Origin: Larkinella soli
GTDB lineage: Bacteria > Bacteroidota > Bacteroidia > Cytophagales > Spirosomataceae
NCBI RefSeq assembly: GCF_003703975.1
Contig: NZ_QTJY01000003.1
Span: forward strand, 62,001-126,000
Direction: 5' to 3'
Length of the DNA stretch: 64,000 bases
Each line of letters starts with the position of its first letter. Positions within the stretch are counted from its first letter, which is position 1. The position numbers and the translations under genes were made by a program. Below the pieces are notes generated by a model. It was not told where the DNA came from. It was given only the letters and a program-made list of their open reading frames with translations, and did no database searches. Shown in pieces: positions 42,126 to 49,972 of this stretch.

Positions 42126-42620
42126 TTAGGTCATTTTTGCGATTAAGTACATGAATCGAAAATCCGGGGCGTCCTCGATGTTCTCTTCGATCAACTCGGT
42201 CAGTTCATCCGGCAGGCCGTCCTCGCCTTCCACGCGGACGGTCATGGCGAAGGCCAGCGTCGTTTCGTCCGGCAGCTCGAAGGTCAGGTTGACCTCCTGC
42301 GGGTCATTGGAAGCGCCCGCCCCGCCCGACAGGCCCTTCAGTTCGACCTCACCGGCGACCTCACCGCCCCAGAAGATTTTCAGCACCGCCGTGGATGCCC
42401 CTAAGTTGCCCGTCTGAAGGCCCGAGAGCGTGACGAGGGTATCGTCCCCGTCGGCGGAGATCGTGGGCTGCATCGAGCTTTTGCGCCCGTACTGCCACAG
42501 TTCAGCCGTCACCGGCTGGGGGTCGGCCCCGTCCGAGAGGGTGAACCGCACCCGGGCGAGGTAGGCGTTGCCCCGGTAGAGGGCCACCCGGCGGCGCTGG
42601 GGTCTGAGGTCAGTTGTCAT
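42126..42620 (-). CDS. Hypothetical tail-associated protein
   Basis: The 164-residue protein starts MTTDLRPQRRRVALYRGNAY; the frame open further upstream overlaps the next gene and is not used. It is beta-rich (AYLARVRFTLSDGADPQPVTAEL, LTFELPDETTLAFAMTVRV) with an acidic C-terminal stretch (LTELIEENIEDAPDF). It overlaps the gene upstream by 4 bp. I do not recognise a family; a baseplate or fibre-base role is likely from position. Confidence 0.65.
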   Translation of the reverse strand: MTTDLRPQRRRVALYRGNAYLARVRFTLSDGADPQPVTAELWQYGRKSSMQPTISADGDDTLVTLSGLQTGNLGASTAVLKIFWGGEVAGEVELKGLSGGAGASNDPQEVNLTFELPDETTLAFAMTVRVEGEDGLPDELTELIEENIEDAPDFRFMYLIAKMT

Positions 42621-42961
42621 CGGTAGCGGATGTTTTGGGGACCGACAATATCCCCGTTGCCAAAGAGCGTGTACTCCCCCGCCGGGTAGATGCCCTGCCC
42701 CAGGCCCGCGCTCTCCTCGCTGAGCACCCGGTACTTGGTCGGCAGGATGGGGTTCGGCTCCAGCGTCAGGGCGGTATAGTCGTCTACTTCCTTCGCCACG
42801 CCGGCCGCGCCCGGTTGCAGCTTGGCCAGTTCGGACTCGATCCAGTCGCGGGGGGCCGGGTAATTGGGCAGCACGGGCCGCCCGCCGACCCAGACGATCT
42901 TGTCGAGGGCGATGCTTTCCTGATCGCGGGGGATAGTGGTCGTATTTCCGCAGTTGCACAT
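42617..42961 (-). CDS. Hypothetical tail-associated protein
   Basis: The 114-residue protein starts MCNCGNTTTIPRDQESIALD, with two cysteines in the first four residues. The rest has short strands (KIVWVGGRPVLPNYP, GEYTLFGNGDIVGPQ). I do not recognise a family. The 4-bp overlap with the gene downstream shows that the two are translated together. Confidence 0.6.
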   Translation of the reverse strand: MCNCGNTTTIPRDQESIALDKIVWVGGRPVLPNYPAPRDWIESELAKLQPGAAGVAKEVDDYTALTLEPNPILPTKYRVLSEESAGLGQGIYPAGEYTLFGNGDIVGPQNIRYR

Positions 42962-42965
42962 GGTC

Positions 42966-45134
42966 TTAGCTGAGCGTTACCGATTTGAGCGTCCCCCCGT
43001 CGTTGACCCACAGTTTGACGCTGTTATCGCTGGTGTTCTTGTAGACGGCGTAGCGCGAGGCCGGAATGTCCGAGGCCGTGGGCGCCCCCGCCTTGCTGCG
43101 CATCTTGGGCAGGCCGTTGACGAAGCCCGAGCCGTCGTACTGCACCAGATCGCCGTCGGCAAGGCCCGACATGGCCTGCGTGGTCAGCGCCCGGATGGTC
43201 GCATACCACGTATTGTCGAAGCCGTTTCTGAGCCGCCAGCCGATGTAGCTCCCGTTGAGGTTGCTGATGAAGTCATTCGTCCAGTATTCCCCGCCCGGGT
43301 GCGCCAGATGGTTCCGGGTGCGGTACCACCAGTTGATGCCGAAGGGGTCGGCCGGGTAGCCCGTCACCCCCGGAGCCGCGTTGATCGTATCGAAGCCTGA
43401 AGGCGTATCTGAAGTCGCTTCCGTGCGGAAGGTAGCCCGGCTCGAATGCGTCCCCTGCACGTACAGTGAGGGGTTGTGGCTGACGGCCGGGGGCGGGTTG
43501 ACGATGCCGTCGTGGGTGATGCCGAAGCCCGACTCCGCGTAGTTGGTGATGTGGGCGTAGCCCGAGAAATGGCTGGTAAAGATGATCGTGTTGGGCTGGG
43601 TGATGTTCAGCGCCACGGCGGTCTGCGTATTGTTGCCCGCCACAAAATGCGAGTTATAGATCACTGCCCGCCCGATTCTTGCCCCGGCGATATACCCCTT
43701 GATGTACAGGCCGTCGATGAACACCTGCCGGGTCGACGTGCCGTCCGACTGCTGCCAGTTGATCACCCCGTCGCGGAAGGTGGTGTTGATGATGCGGATG
43801 AACTGATTGCCCTTATTCTCGTAGGCTACCTGCATCGAAGAATCCAGGTTGCAGGCTTCCACGGTAAGGGTGGTGTTCGTCAGGGAAGCCCCCGAGTAGT
43901 TGGCGACCGAGAACTTCGCCAGCGTGCCTTCCGAGTAGCAGTGGGACATCACGGCCGGGCCGGAGAAAGAGAACACCCCGTCGGTATCCGAGCCGGACAG
44001 GCCGCCCCCGCACTTGTAGGCTTTACAGCCGGTCAGTTCCAGCAAAAACTCGTTGTTCAGCCCCTCGAAGCCCGACACGCACTCGAACGCCTTGCAGCCC
44101 TCCATCTGCACTTTCGCCTTCTCCGAGCAGCCGAAGCCGATCAGAAAGTTCGTCGCCGTGCAGTTAAACAGCGTCACGCGGTGGCCGAAGGGGTTGCTTT
44201 GCTCCCCTTCCGTCCAGAAGCCCGCCGAAGGGTTCAGCGTGCCCGATTTGTAGGCGTGGCAGTTGAGAAACTCCGTATCCGGGGCGTTGTCGCTATCGAA
44301 GGCGTCCCCGTTGCAGTCGTAGCTGTAGCAGTAGGTGAACACGGTGCTGCGGGCGTCGTCACCGGCCAGAAAGCTGGCCTTGCCGCCGACGGCGTGGTAC
44401 TGTTTCTGGCCCCGGGCAATGCAGAACTCAACGCGGTTGTTGGCCGTGGGCACGACGTTGAACTGCTGACCGTCCGAAAACACCCCGGAGACCACAAAGG
44501 AGGTGGCGTCCCCGTTTCTGACTTCGCACAGGCGGACGGTGTTTTCGTTGCCCGAGAGCCAGAAGCCACCTTCGATGGGGCTGTCGTCGCAGTCGAAGGT
44601 GATGCCCTCGATGATGACGTTGTTCTGGCGGGTTTCAAAGCCGTTGCCCCGGGCCGCCGAACGTTTAAAGATCGTCTGGCCGGGTATCCCCTTGATCTTA
44701 ATGCCGTCCATGTCGATGGCAAACGGGTTGATGCCCTCGAACTCCCCGGCCGGGAAGGAAATCTGCCCCGGTAGCCCCGCATCCCGGAACCGCTGCACGA
44801 TGCGGTTCAGCGCCAGCGACCAGTTGCTGTCGCCCGGCTGCACGAACGCCTGCACGGGGTAGTCGGTCAAAAGGTTCTCCACGGCCAGCCGCGAGGCGTT
44901 CTGCGCCGCGTTCAGCACGATCAGGTGCGAGGGAAAGCCTCCCGTGGCGGGCATTTCGGCCCAGTCCGGCTCGCCGATCTCGATGCCGTCGATGAGCTTT
45001 TTAACCAGCCCGTAGGACGCTGGGTAGGTATCCAGCGCGGGCGGCTGATCGGCGGGCACCGGCCAGCACAGTTTGCTCAGCGGGACGCTGCATTCCAAAA
45101 GATCACCTCCATGTATTTGCGTTTTCTCTGCCAT
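42966..45134 (-). CDS. Large right-handed beta-helix tail spike
   Basis: The 722-residue protein has an N-terminal 130-residue part, then a central beta-helix (about 130-480) with repeated short strands and about a dozen cysteines (FTYCYSYDCNGDAF, EFLNCHAYKS, VTLFNCTATNFLIGFGC, GCKAYKCGGGLSG). The final part (KAGAPTASDIPASRYAVYKN) is a beta C-terminus common in Bacteroidota phage fibres. The stacked Cys/Asn ladders fit a pectate-lyase fold. It is a likely receptor-binding or glycan-cleaving spike. Confidence 0.85.
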   Translation of the reverse strand: MAEKTQIHGGDLLECSVPLSKLCWPVPADQPPALDTYPASYGLVKKLIDGIEIGEPDWAEMPATGGFPSHLIVLNAAQNASRLAVENLLTDYPVQAFVQPGDSNWSLALNRIVQRFRDAGLPGQISFPAGEFEGINPFAIDMDGIKIKGIPGQTIFKRSAARGNGFETRQNNVIIEGITFDCDDSPIEGGFWLSGNENTVRLCEVRNGDATSFVVSGVFSDGQQFNVVPTANNRVEFCIARGQKQYHAVGGKASFLAGDDARSTVFTYCYSYDCNGDAFDSDNAPDTEFLNCHAYKSGTLNPSAGFWTEGEQSNPFGHRVTLFNCTATNFLIGFGCSEKAKVQMEGCKAFECVSGFEGLNNEFLLELTGCKAYKCGGGLSGSDTDGVFSFSGPAVMSHCYSEGTLAKFSVANYSGASLTNTTLTVEACNLDSSMQVAYENKGNQFIRIINTTFRDGVINWQQSDGTSTRQVFIDGLYIKGYIAGARIGRAVIYNSHFVAGNNTQTAVALNITQPNTIIFTSHFSGYAHITNYAESGFGITHDGIVNPPPAVSHNPSLYVQGTHSSRATFRTEATSDTPSGFDTINAAPGVTGYPADPFGINWWYRTRNHLAHPGGEYWTNDFISNLNGSYIGWRLRNGFDNTWYATIRALTTQAMSGLADGDLVQYDGSGFVNGLPKMRSKAGAPTASDIPASRYAVYKNTSDNSVKLWVNDGGTLKSVTLS

Positions 45135-45137
45135 CGG

Positions 45138-46583
45138 TTAGAGGTTGAAGACTTCGGCTTTGGTTTCGTTGCCGACGACGGGTTTGGTGAAGGCGAACAC
45201 CTGCCCGGTCGCCATATGCTTGATGCGGATGCCCGGCTGCGCCTTTTTCGGCGGCAGGAACGGGTCGTAGAAACACACCTTGATTTTTCCCGACAGCACC
45301 TCCGTTTCAGCGATGCCCGCCTTCTGGCTGAGCATGTAGAGGATGTACGGGCTGGAGCCGGGGTCTTTCCAGGTGGCCCCGCCGTCGTAGCTCACCTGGG
45401 CGTAGGCTTTCGTGCCGTAGCCGCCCAGCGCGTCGTAACTTTTCTTCCAGCGGGTGACGCCCGAATGGTAGCCGTCGTGCCCCTTGTTCGGCTCCTGAGA
45501 ATAGCCCAGCTGCCCTTCCGATGTCCACGGAAACGACGAAGGGCTGCCCGGGTCGGGCGTCCACCGTTCGAGCGGTTTGCCGCCGTACCAGATTCCGAAG
45601 GCGTGCTGTTTGTTGATGTCGGCCGTCCCGCGTCCGCCCTGGCTGAAGGGCACCAGCCCCTTCTTGTCGGCGCCGGGTGCGCCCTGCATGGCCCAGAAGC
45701 CCATCGCTACCGCCTGCGAGGTGGGAATGTGCAGATGGCCGAACGCTTCCACTTTACCGGCGGGGTTGGTCGTGCGGAACACATACGGCCATCCCGAATG
45801 GGCGATGGATTCGCCGACCGACTCGTAGGGCGGCCAGACGAACCAGACGATGTATTTGGTCCAGCCCGCGATGACGTAGCAGTCCTCAACGTGCATGGCC
45901 CGGTGAACCAGCGCGTTGTTGTTGTAGGGCTGCTGCGGGTACAGGCGGATGTTGGCCGCCGTATGCACGTCGGCCAGCGTCTTGGTGCTGCCGTCCATCG
46001 CCGTATACGTGTTGTTGAAAAACGGGATGGAGGCTTTGGCGGCCGTCGCGTTGGCGTAGCGGTTGACGAAGCTGCTGCTGAGGGCATTCGAGGCCACCAG
46101 CGTGTCGGCGTTGTACATCGACGTATCGCCGTAGCTGCCGTAGTTGATGGCATTGGCGCCAAAATCCGCCAGCTGAATCTCCTGGATGCGTTCGTTGTAC
46201 CAGAACGCCTGATTCGACCCGGCCGCCACGTAGTACTCGCCCTCCTGGTTCTGGTTGCCGAAGAAGAACGTACAGGCGGATTGGTTGGCCGCGTTGCGCA
46301 CCTGCGTGCGGGTCATGTTGGCCGCCCCGGAGACGTTGGCCCCGTTGTTTTTCATCACATTGGCGCCGGTGATCTTGTGGCTGGTCGCCCGCTTGGTGTT
46401 GTCGAAGCCCCAGCCGCTATGATCCAGATGGGTGACGCCCACCGTATAGTATTTGTTGTTGTCGGGGTGCAGCAGCGGATACGCCCCGTACAGCCGCCCG
46501 GCCGGTAAGGTCATCGGGTCGTAGAGGTACGGGTACAGCGCCAGCTGGCCGGGTTCAAAGCGGGTGTCGACGATTTCGGGCAT
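45138..46583 (-). CDS. Hypothetical virion protein, tail-region
   Basis: The 481-residue protein has no signal peptide and is rich in Gly, Asn, Tyr and Trp (GGRGTADINKQHAFGIWYGGK, YVAAGSNQAFWYNERIQEIQ), typical of large beta structures. I do not recognise a family. It lies between a large adhesin-like tail protein and the beta-helix spike, so it is probably part of the distal tail. A region with TYTAMDGSTKTLADVHTAAN may be helical. Confidence 0.6.
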   Translation of the reverse strand: MPEIVDTRFEPGQLALYPYLYDPMTLPAGRLYGAYPLLHPDNNKYYTVGVTHLDHSGWGFDNTKRATSHKITGANVMKNNGANVSGAANMTRTQVRNAANQSACTFFFGNQNQEGEYYVAAGSNQAFWYNERIQEIQLADFGANAINYGSYGDTSMYNADTLVASNALSSSFVNRYANATAAKASIPFFNNTYTAMDGSTKTLADVHTAANIRLYPQQPYNNNALVHRAMHVEDCYVIAGWTKYIVWFVWPPYESVGESIAHSGWPYVFRTTNPAGKVEAFGHLHIPTSQAVAMGFWAMQGAPGADKKGLVPFSQGGRGTADINKQHAFGIWYGGKPLERWTPDPGSPSSFPWTSEGQLGYSQEPNKGHDGYHSGVTRWKKSYDALGGYGTKAYAQVSYDGGATWKDPGSSPYILYMLSQKAGIAETEVLSGKIKVCFYDPFLPPKKAQPGIRIKHMATGQVFAFTKPVVGNETKAEVFNL

Positions 46584-46822
46584 CAGCGTAAGAGGGTTTG
46601 CACTTCTTCCGGGGTCAGGTACGCACCGCCGTCTTCGGCCTCGTTATCGAAGACCCACACCCGATGGCTGTTGACGGTCTGGTTTTCGCTGTACCAGGCT
46701 TTCACCTGGTCGAGCGTTTCGGCATGGCCCACATCAATGAGCGAATTGCCGTAGGGGCTAAAGCTCTTGTTGCCCGGCGTCAGGATGCGCTGTTGAATTT
46801 TGTATCGTTTCGGCTTTTCCAT
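46583..46822 (-). CDS. Hypothetical small phage protein
   Basis: The 79-residue protein starts MEKPKRYKIQQRILTPGN and has an alternating alpha/beta pattern with VKAWYSENQTVNSHRVWVFD. I do not recognise a family. Its last base overlaps the start of the next gene and its own start lies 3 bp after the 1048-residue gene's end, so it belongs to the tail operon. Confidence 0.55.
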   Translation of the reverse strand: MEKPKRYKIQQRILTPGNKSFSPYGNSLIDVGHAETLDQVKAWYSENQTVNSHRVWVFDNEAEDGGAYLTPEEVQTLLR

Positions 46823-46825
46823 GTC

Positions 46826-49800
46826 TTAGCTGGGGAGGTTGGTATAGACTTCCTGGGTGCCGCGCCCGGCAAACCAGATCCACTGGTAGTAGGGGCTGCC
46901 CTGGTCGTTGGTGTTCAAATTCAAGTCCGCGCCCGTCGTCGACTTGGTGACAAACCAGGCGAACATCATGGGTTCGGGGTCGATTTCCACTTCCAGTTCC
47001 GAGCCGACGAAGGTGCCGACCGGAATACTGTTCAGGCTGGTACCGTTGAACCCGTTGGTAATGGCGCCATTTTCCCAGAACAGCAGGTTATTGTACCCCG
47101 CCTTGTTGTAATTGCGGATGTTGGAGACGTAGGCTTTGCCGCCTGCGTGGCGGACGCGGAAGTCGTAGACGTCGTTCTGGGCGGTGATGGTGCGGTTCTG
47201 CGCCGGCGCGTCCACCGGGCGGGCCGGGTAGACCTGCCGGATGGTGCCGACAGCATCCCCGTTACGGCTGTAGTAGACCGAGATGACCTGCGTGCTGTTG
47301 GGCAGCCGAAACTTGAACTCCCGGGGCGTCTCAAACTCGATGCCCGACAGTTCGTTGCCGCCGATGCCGCCCGCCATCCGGTTGTAGCCCTGCGGGTAGC
47401 TGCCCGTCCCCATCGTCCCCCAATCATCGGGATAGACGTACCAGGTATATTCGAGGTTGCCCGTGGTAACCTCCCCGTAGACGACCACCGACCGACAGAT
47501 GCCGTTGACGATGGAGTTGGGCGCGATGCCGATGCGGACAATGGAGGGCGATACCAGCGTGCCGACCGTAAACGAGGTGTTTTGAACGGCCGAGGTGTTG
47601 GTCTTCAGCCGCGCTTCGGCGATGTAGCCCCCGTCGGCCAGCACGGCGTTGGAAATCAGCTCGTAATAGGTCTTACCCGAAGGAATCGCCCCGTCGGTCC
47701 AGTCGATGACCGTCGTGCCGCCCGTGGTACGAAGCCGGAACTGCACCAGCGCCGTGGCGTCCGAGCGCAGGGTGGCCTTCTTCTCTGAGGAAAGCCGGGT
47801 CACGTCGTAGTAGACGTTGGTGATGCTGTCCGAGGTGGTGGCCGGGTACAGCTGCACGGTCATGTTCGTCGTGTTGTCGGTGACTGTCACGTTGGCCGAA
47901 AACTGGTTGCCCGGGTTGTCCGACTGCCGCACGATGACCTTGTAGGTGCTGCCGCGTTGCAGGCCCGTAAAGCCGATGGCCCGGCGGTTGTGGCTGCCGC
48001 CGTTGTCGTCGGTGAAGGCGCCCGTGGCCGCCGTCTTGATCGCCGGAGCGGGCGGGTTGTAGGTGAAGCCCACGCCCTGCACCTGCACGTCCCACGTCCC
48101 CGCATCGACCGTAAACAGCGCCGTTCCCGCCTGCTGGCCCGTCTTTTCGACCTGAAAGATCAGTTTGGTCAGCGACTGGACGACGTTGACCTTGTTGACC
48201 GTGAGCGTAAAGTCGGCGGGCGTCTCGGCCTGCCCGTCGGAGGCCCAGACCCGGATGCGCCGGGCGTCGGTGGTCGTTCCGGCTGCGCCCCCGAAGACCG
48301 CCGTACCGGAGAACACCCCGCCCGAGAAGGTCACCCATGAAGGGAGGTTGCCGATTTCGGCCCCGGCGCTGTCGACCTCTTTGGCCCGGTAGGTCAGGTT
48401 ATCCAGGTCGGCGTCGTTGAAGTTGGGCCTAATGTCCAGGTTCCACGTCTGCCCTTCCTGCCGCGTGACGTTGCCGATGGGCGTCAGCACCGCCGGGGGC
48501 GTGTTGACCTTGACGTGCCCCGATCCGCGAAGCTCATTGATTTTGACCGCCACACCCGTGGCCGACTGTTGCAGGCGGATGTAGCGCGTCGTCGGCCGGG
48601 GGTTACCCAGATCAACGGGCCAGGAGTCATTAATCCCTGCCAGGTTCTGCGTGGCCGACACGCCCGGGGTATTGATGACATTGGTGAGCGTCCCCGTCGT
48701 CATGGCGGGCAGCGTCACGCCGTCTTTGGCCAAAATCAGCCACAGCCCGCCGGTGCCGTTGGCGCCCGGCAGTCCGTCGGCAATGATCTCCAGTTCGTCC
48801 AGCACGTAATCCTTGCCCAGATCGACCTGAAGGCCCTCCTGGGCGCCGTTGGAAGACAGCCAGAAGGTGGCGTCGTCGTCATCGTTGGCGTGGGTGGCCG
48901 TGCCGCTCGAAGCGGTGATGGCCTTGCCCACGACGATGTTGGACGGTTCGGGGTAGATGCGGCCCTGCCCGCCGGCCTCGTAAGTAAACTGTTCCTCGAT
49001 GACGTTGGGCGAGCCTTCCACGTGCGCCCGCAGCGTGTATTCTTCCCCATCCACCGGGCCGATCATCACGTAGGAGAAGTCGGAGACGCCATCGAACAAA
49101 CTGCCTTTGGTCAGGCCCGTCTGGCTCCAGGCGCGTTCGGAGAGAACGACGACATCGGCCGAGTCCAGCAGCTCCAGCCGCATCTGCTCGCCGGTGCCGA
49201 AGGCGTAGAGGAACAGCACCCCGCCCTCATCCGACCAGAAGATGTCGGTGAACAGCTCGGGAACCGGGGCGGGCTGGATGGTGATGAGAATATCCACCGA
49301 CGTCGACAGGCCCGTGGGGCCGATGCCGGTGAGCTTAACGATGGTGCTGCCGGGCTGGGTGGTGATGGCGGCCGGGGGGTCGGGCGTCTTGATGACCCGG
49401 TTCACCTCGTCGCGGATCATGCCCATCGGCGGGGCCGTGATGGCGTAGCGCACCGCCCCGGGGAAGACCGGAAACTGCCACGAGAAGGGCTGGCCCGCGA
49501 TGGCCGTCTGGTCGGTGATGCCCGCCGGAACCGTGGGCGGGGTCTGCTGCTCACCCCCGCCCGTGGCCGAGGTCGCCACCAGGCGGATGGTGCCGTTGGG
49601 CTGCTTGATGAACCCGGCGGCGCAGTCTACTTCCTCGTAGCAGGTGGTGTCGTTGAGGCGGAGGCCGCCGAAGGTCGCCATGCGCCCGGAGACCGAATCG
49701 ACGCTGAGTACGGAGTCCAATCCTTGTAAGTTTGCTCGTCCATCGGTGGAACCAAAGGTGTATTCAGCAACCAAAACTTTTTCATCGGGCAGCCCTCGAA

Positions 49801-49972
49801 AGGCCGCCGCGAATACATCGTAGGTACGGCCCGGAACGAACGCATCACCGTTTTCGTCGGCTTCAAATACCGGATTGGTCTGCCAGTGGACGTTATCCAG
49901 CGAGTACTCCCAGACGATGCCTTTTTGGGGGTCAAAAACCGGGTTCCGTACAGTTATCGTGCGTTCGTTCAT
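46826..49972 (-). CDS. Large tail adhesin with Ig-like and discoidin-like domains
   Basis: The 1048-residue protein has a beta-rich N-terminus, a putative Ig domain near 165-230 (ITDQTAIAGQPFSWQFPVFP), then an F5/8 type C (discoidin)-like domain near 345-480 (VGKAITASSGTATHANDDD, LQVDLGKDYVLDELEI), a cadherin-like putative Ig domain near 510-600 (LTPIGNVTRQEGQTWNLDI) and more beta domains. Such domains bind sugars or surface proteins, so this is probably the main host-contact tail protein. It overlaps the tail-tip gene by 4 bp. Confidence 0.8.
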   Translation of the reverse strand: MNERTITVRNPVFDPQKGIVWEYSLDNVHWQTNPVFEADENGDAFVPGRTYDVFAAAFRGLPDEKVLVAEYTFGSTDGRANLQGLDSVLSVDSVSGRMATFGGLRLNDTTCYEEVDCAAGFIKQPNGTIRLVATSATGGGEQQTPPTVPAGITDQTAIAGQPFSWQFPVFPGAVRYAITAPPMGMIRDEVNRVIKTPDPPAAITTQPGSTIVKLTGIGPTGLSTSVDILITIQPAPVPELFTDIFWSDEGGVLFLYAFGTGEQMRLELLDSADVVVLSERAWSQTGLTKGSLFDGVSDFSYVMIGPVDGEEYTLRAHVEGSPNVIEEQFTYEAGGQGRIYPEPSNIVVGKAITASSGTATHANDDDDATFWLSSNGAQEGLQVDLGKDYVLDELEIIADGLPGANGTGGLWLILAKDGVTLPAMTTGTLTNVINTPGVSATQNLAGINDSWPVDLGNPRPTTRYIRLQQSATGVAVKINELRGSGHVKVNTPPAVLTPIGNVTRQEGQTWNLDIRPNFNDADLDNLTYRAKEVDSAGAEIGNLPSWVTFSGGVFSGTAVFGGAAGTTTDARRIRVWASDGQAETPADFTLTVNKVNVVQSLTKLIFQVEKTGQQAGTALFTVDAGTWDVQVQGVGFTYNPPAPAIKTAATGAFTDDNGGSHNRRAIGFTGLQRGSTYKVIVRQSDNPGNQFSANVTVTDNTTNMTVQLYPATTSDSITNVYYDVTRLSSEKKATLRSDATALVQFRLRTTGGTTVIDWTDGAIPSGKTYYELISNAVLADGGYIAEARLKTNTSAVQNTSFTVGTLVSPSIVRIGIAPNSIVNGICRSVVVYGEVTTGNLEYTWYVYPDDWGTMGTGSYPQGYNRMAGGIGGNELSGIEFETPREFKFRLPNSTQVISVYYSRNGDAVGTIRQVYPARPVDAPAQNRTITAQNDVYDFRVRHAGGKAYVSNIRNYNKAGYNNLLFWENGAITNGFNGTSLNSIPVGTFVGSELEVEIDPEPMMFAWFVTKSTTGADLNLNTNDQGSPYYQWIWFAGRGTQEVYTNLPS

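Noticed and set aside
46598-47788. 396-residue plus-strand reading frame across the tail adhesin
   Set aside because: It mirrors the third-position GC of the real minus-strand gene. The same holds for the other long plus-strand frames across 39.5-52.3 kb.
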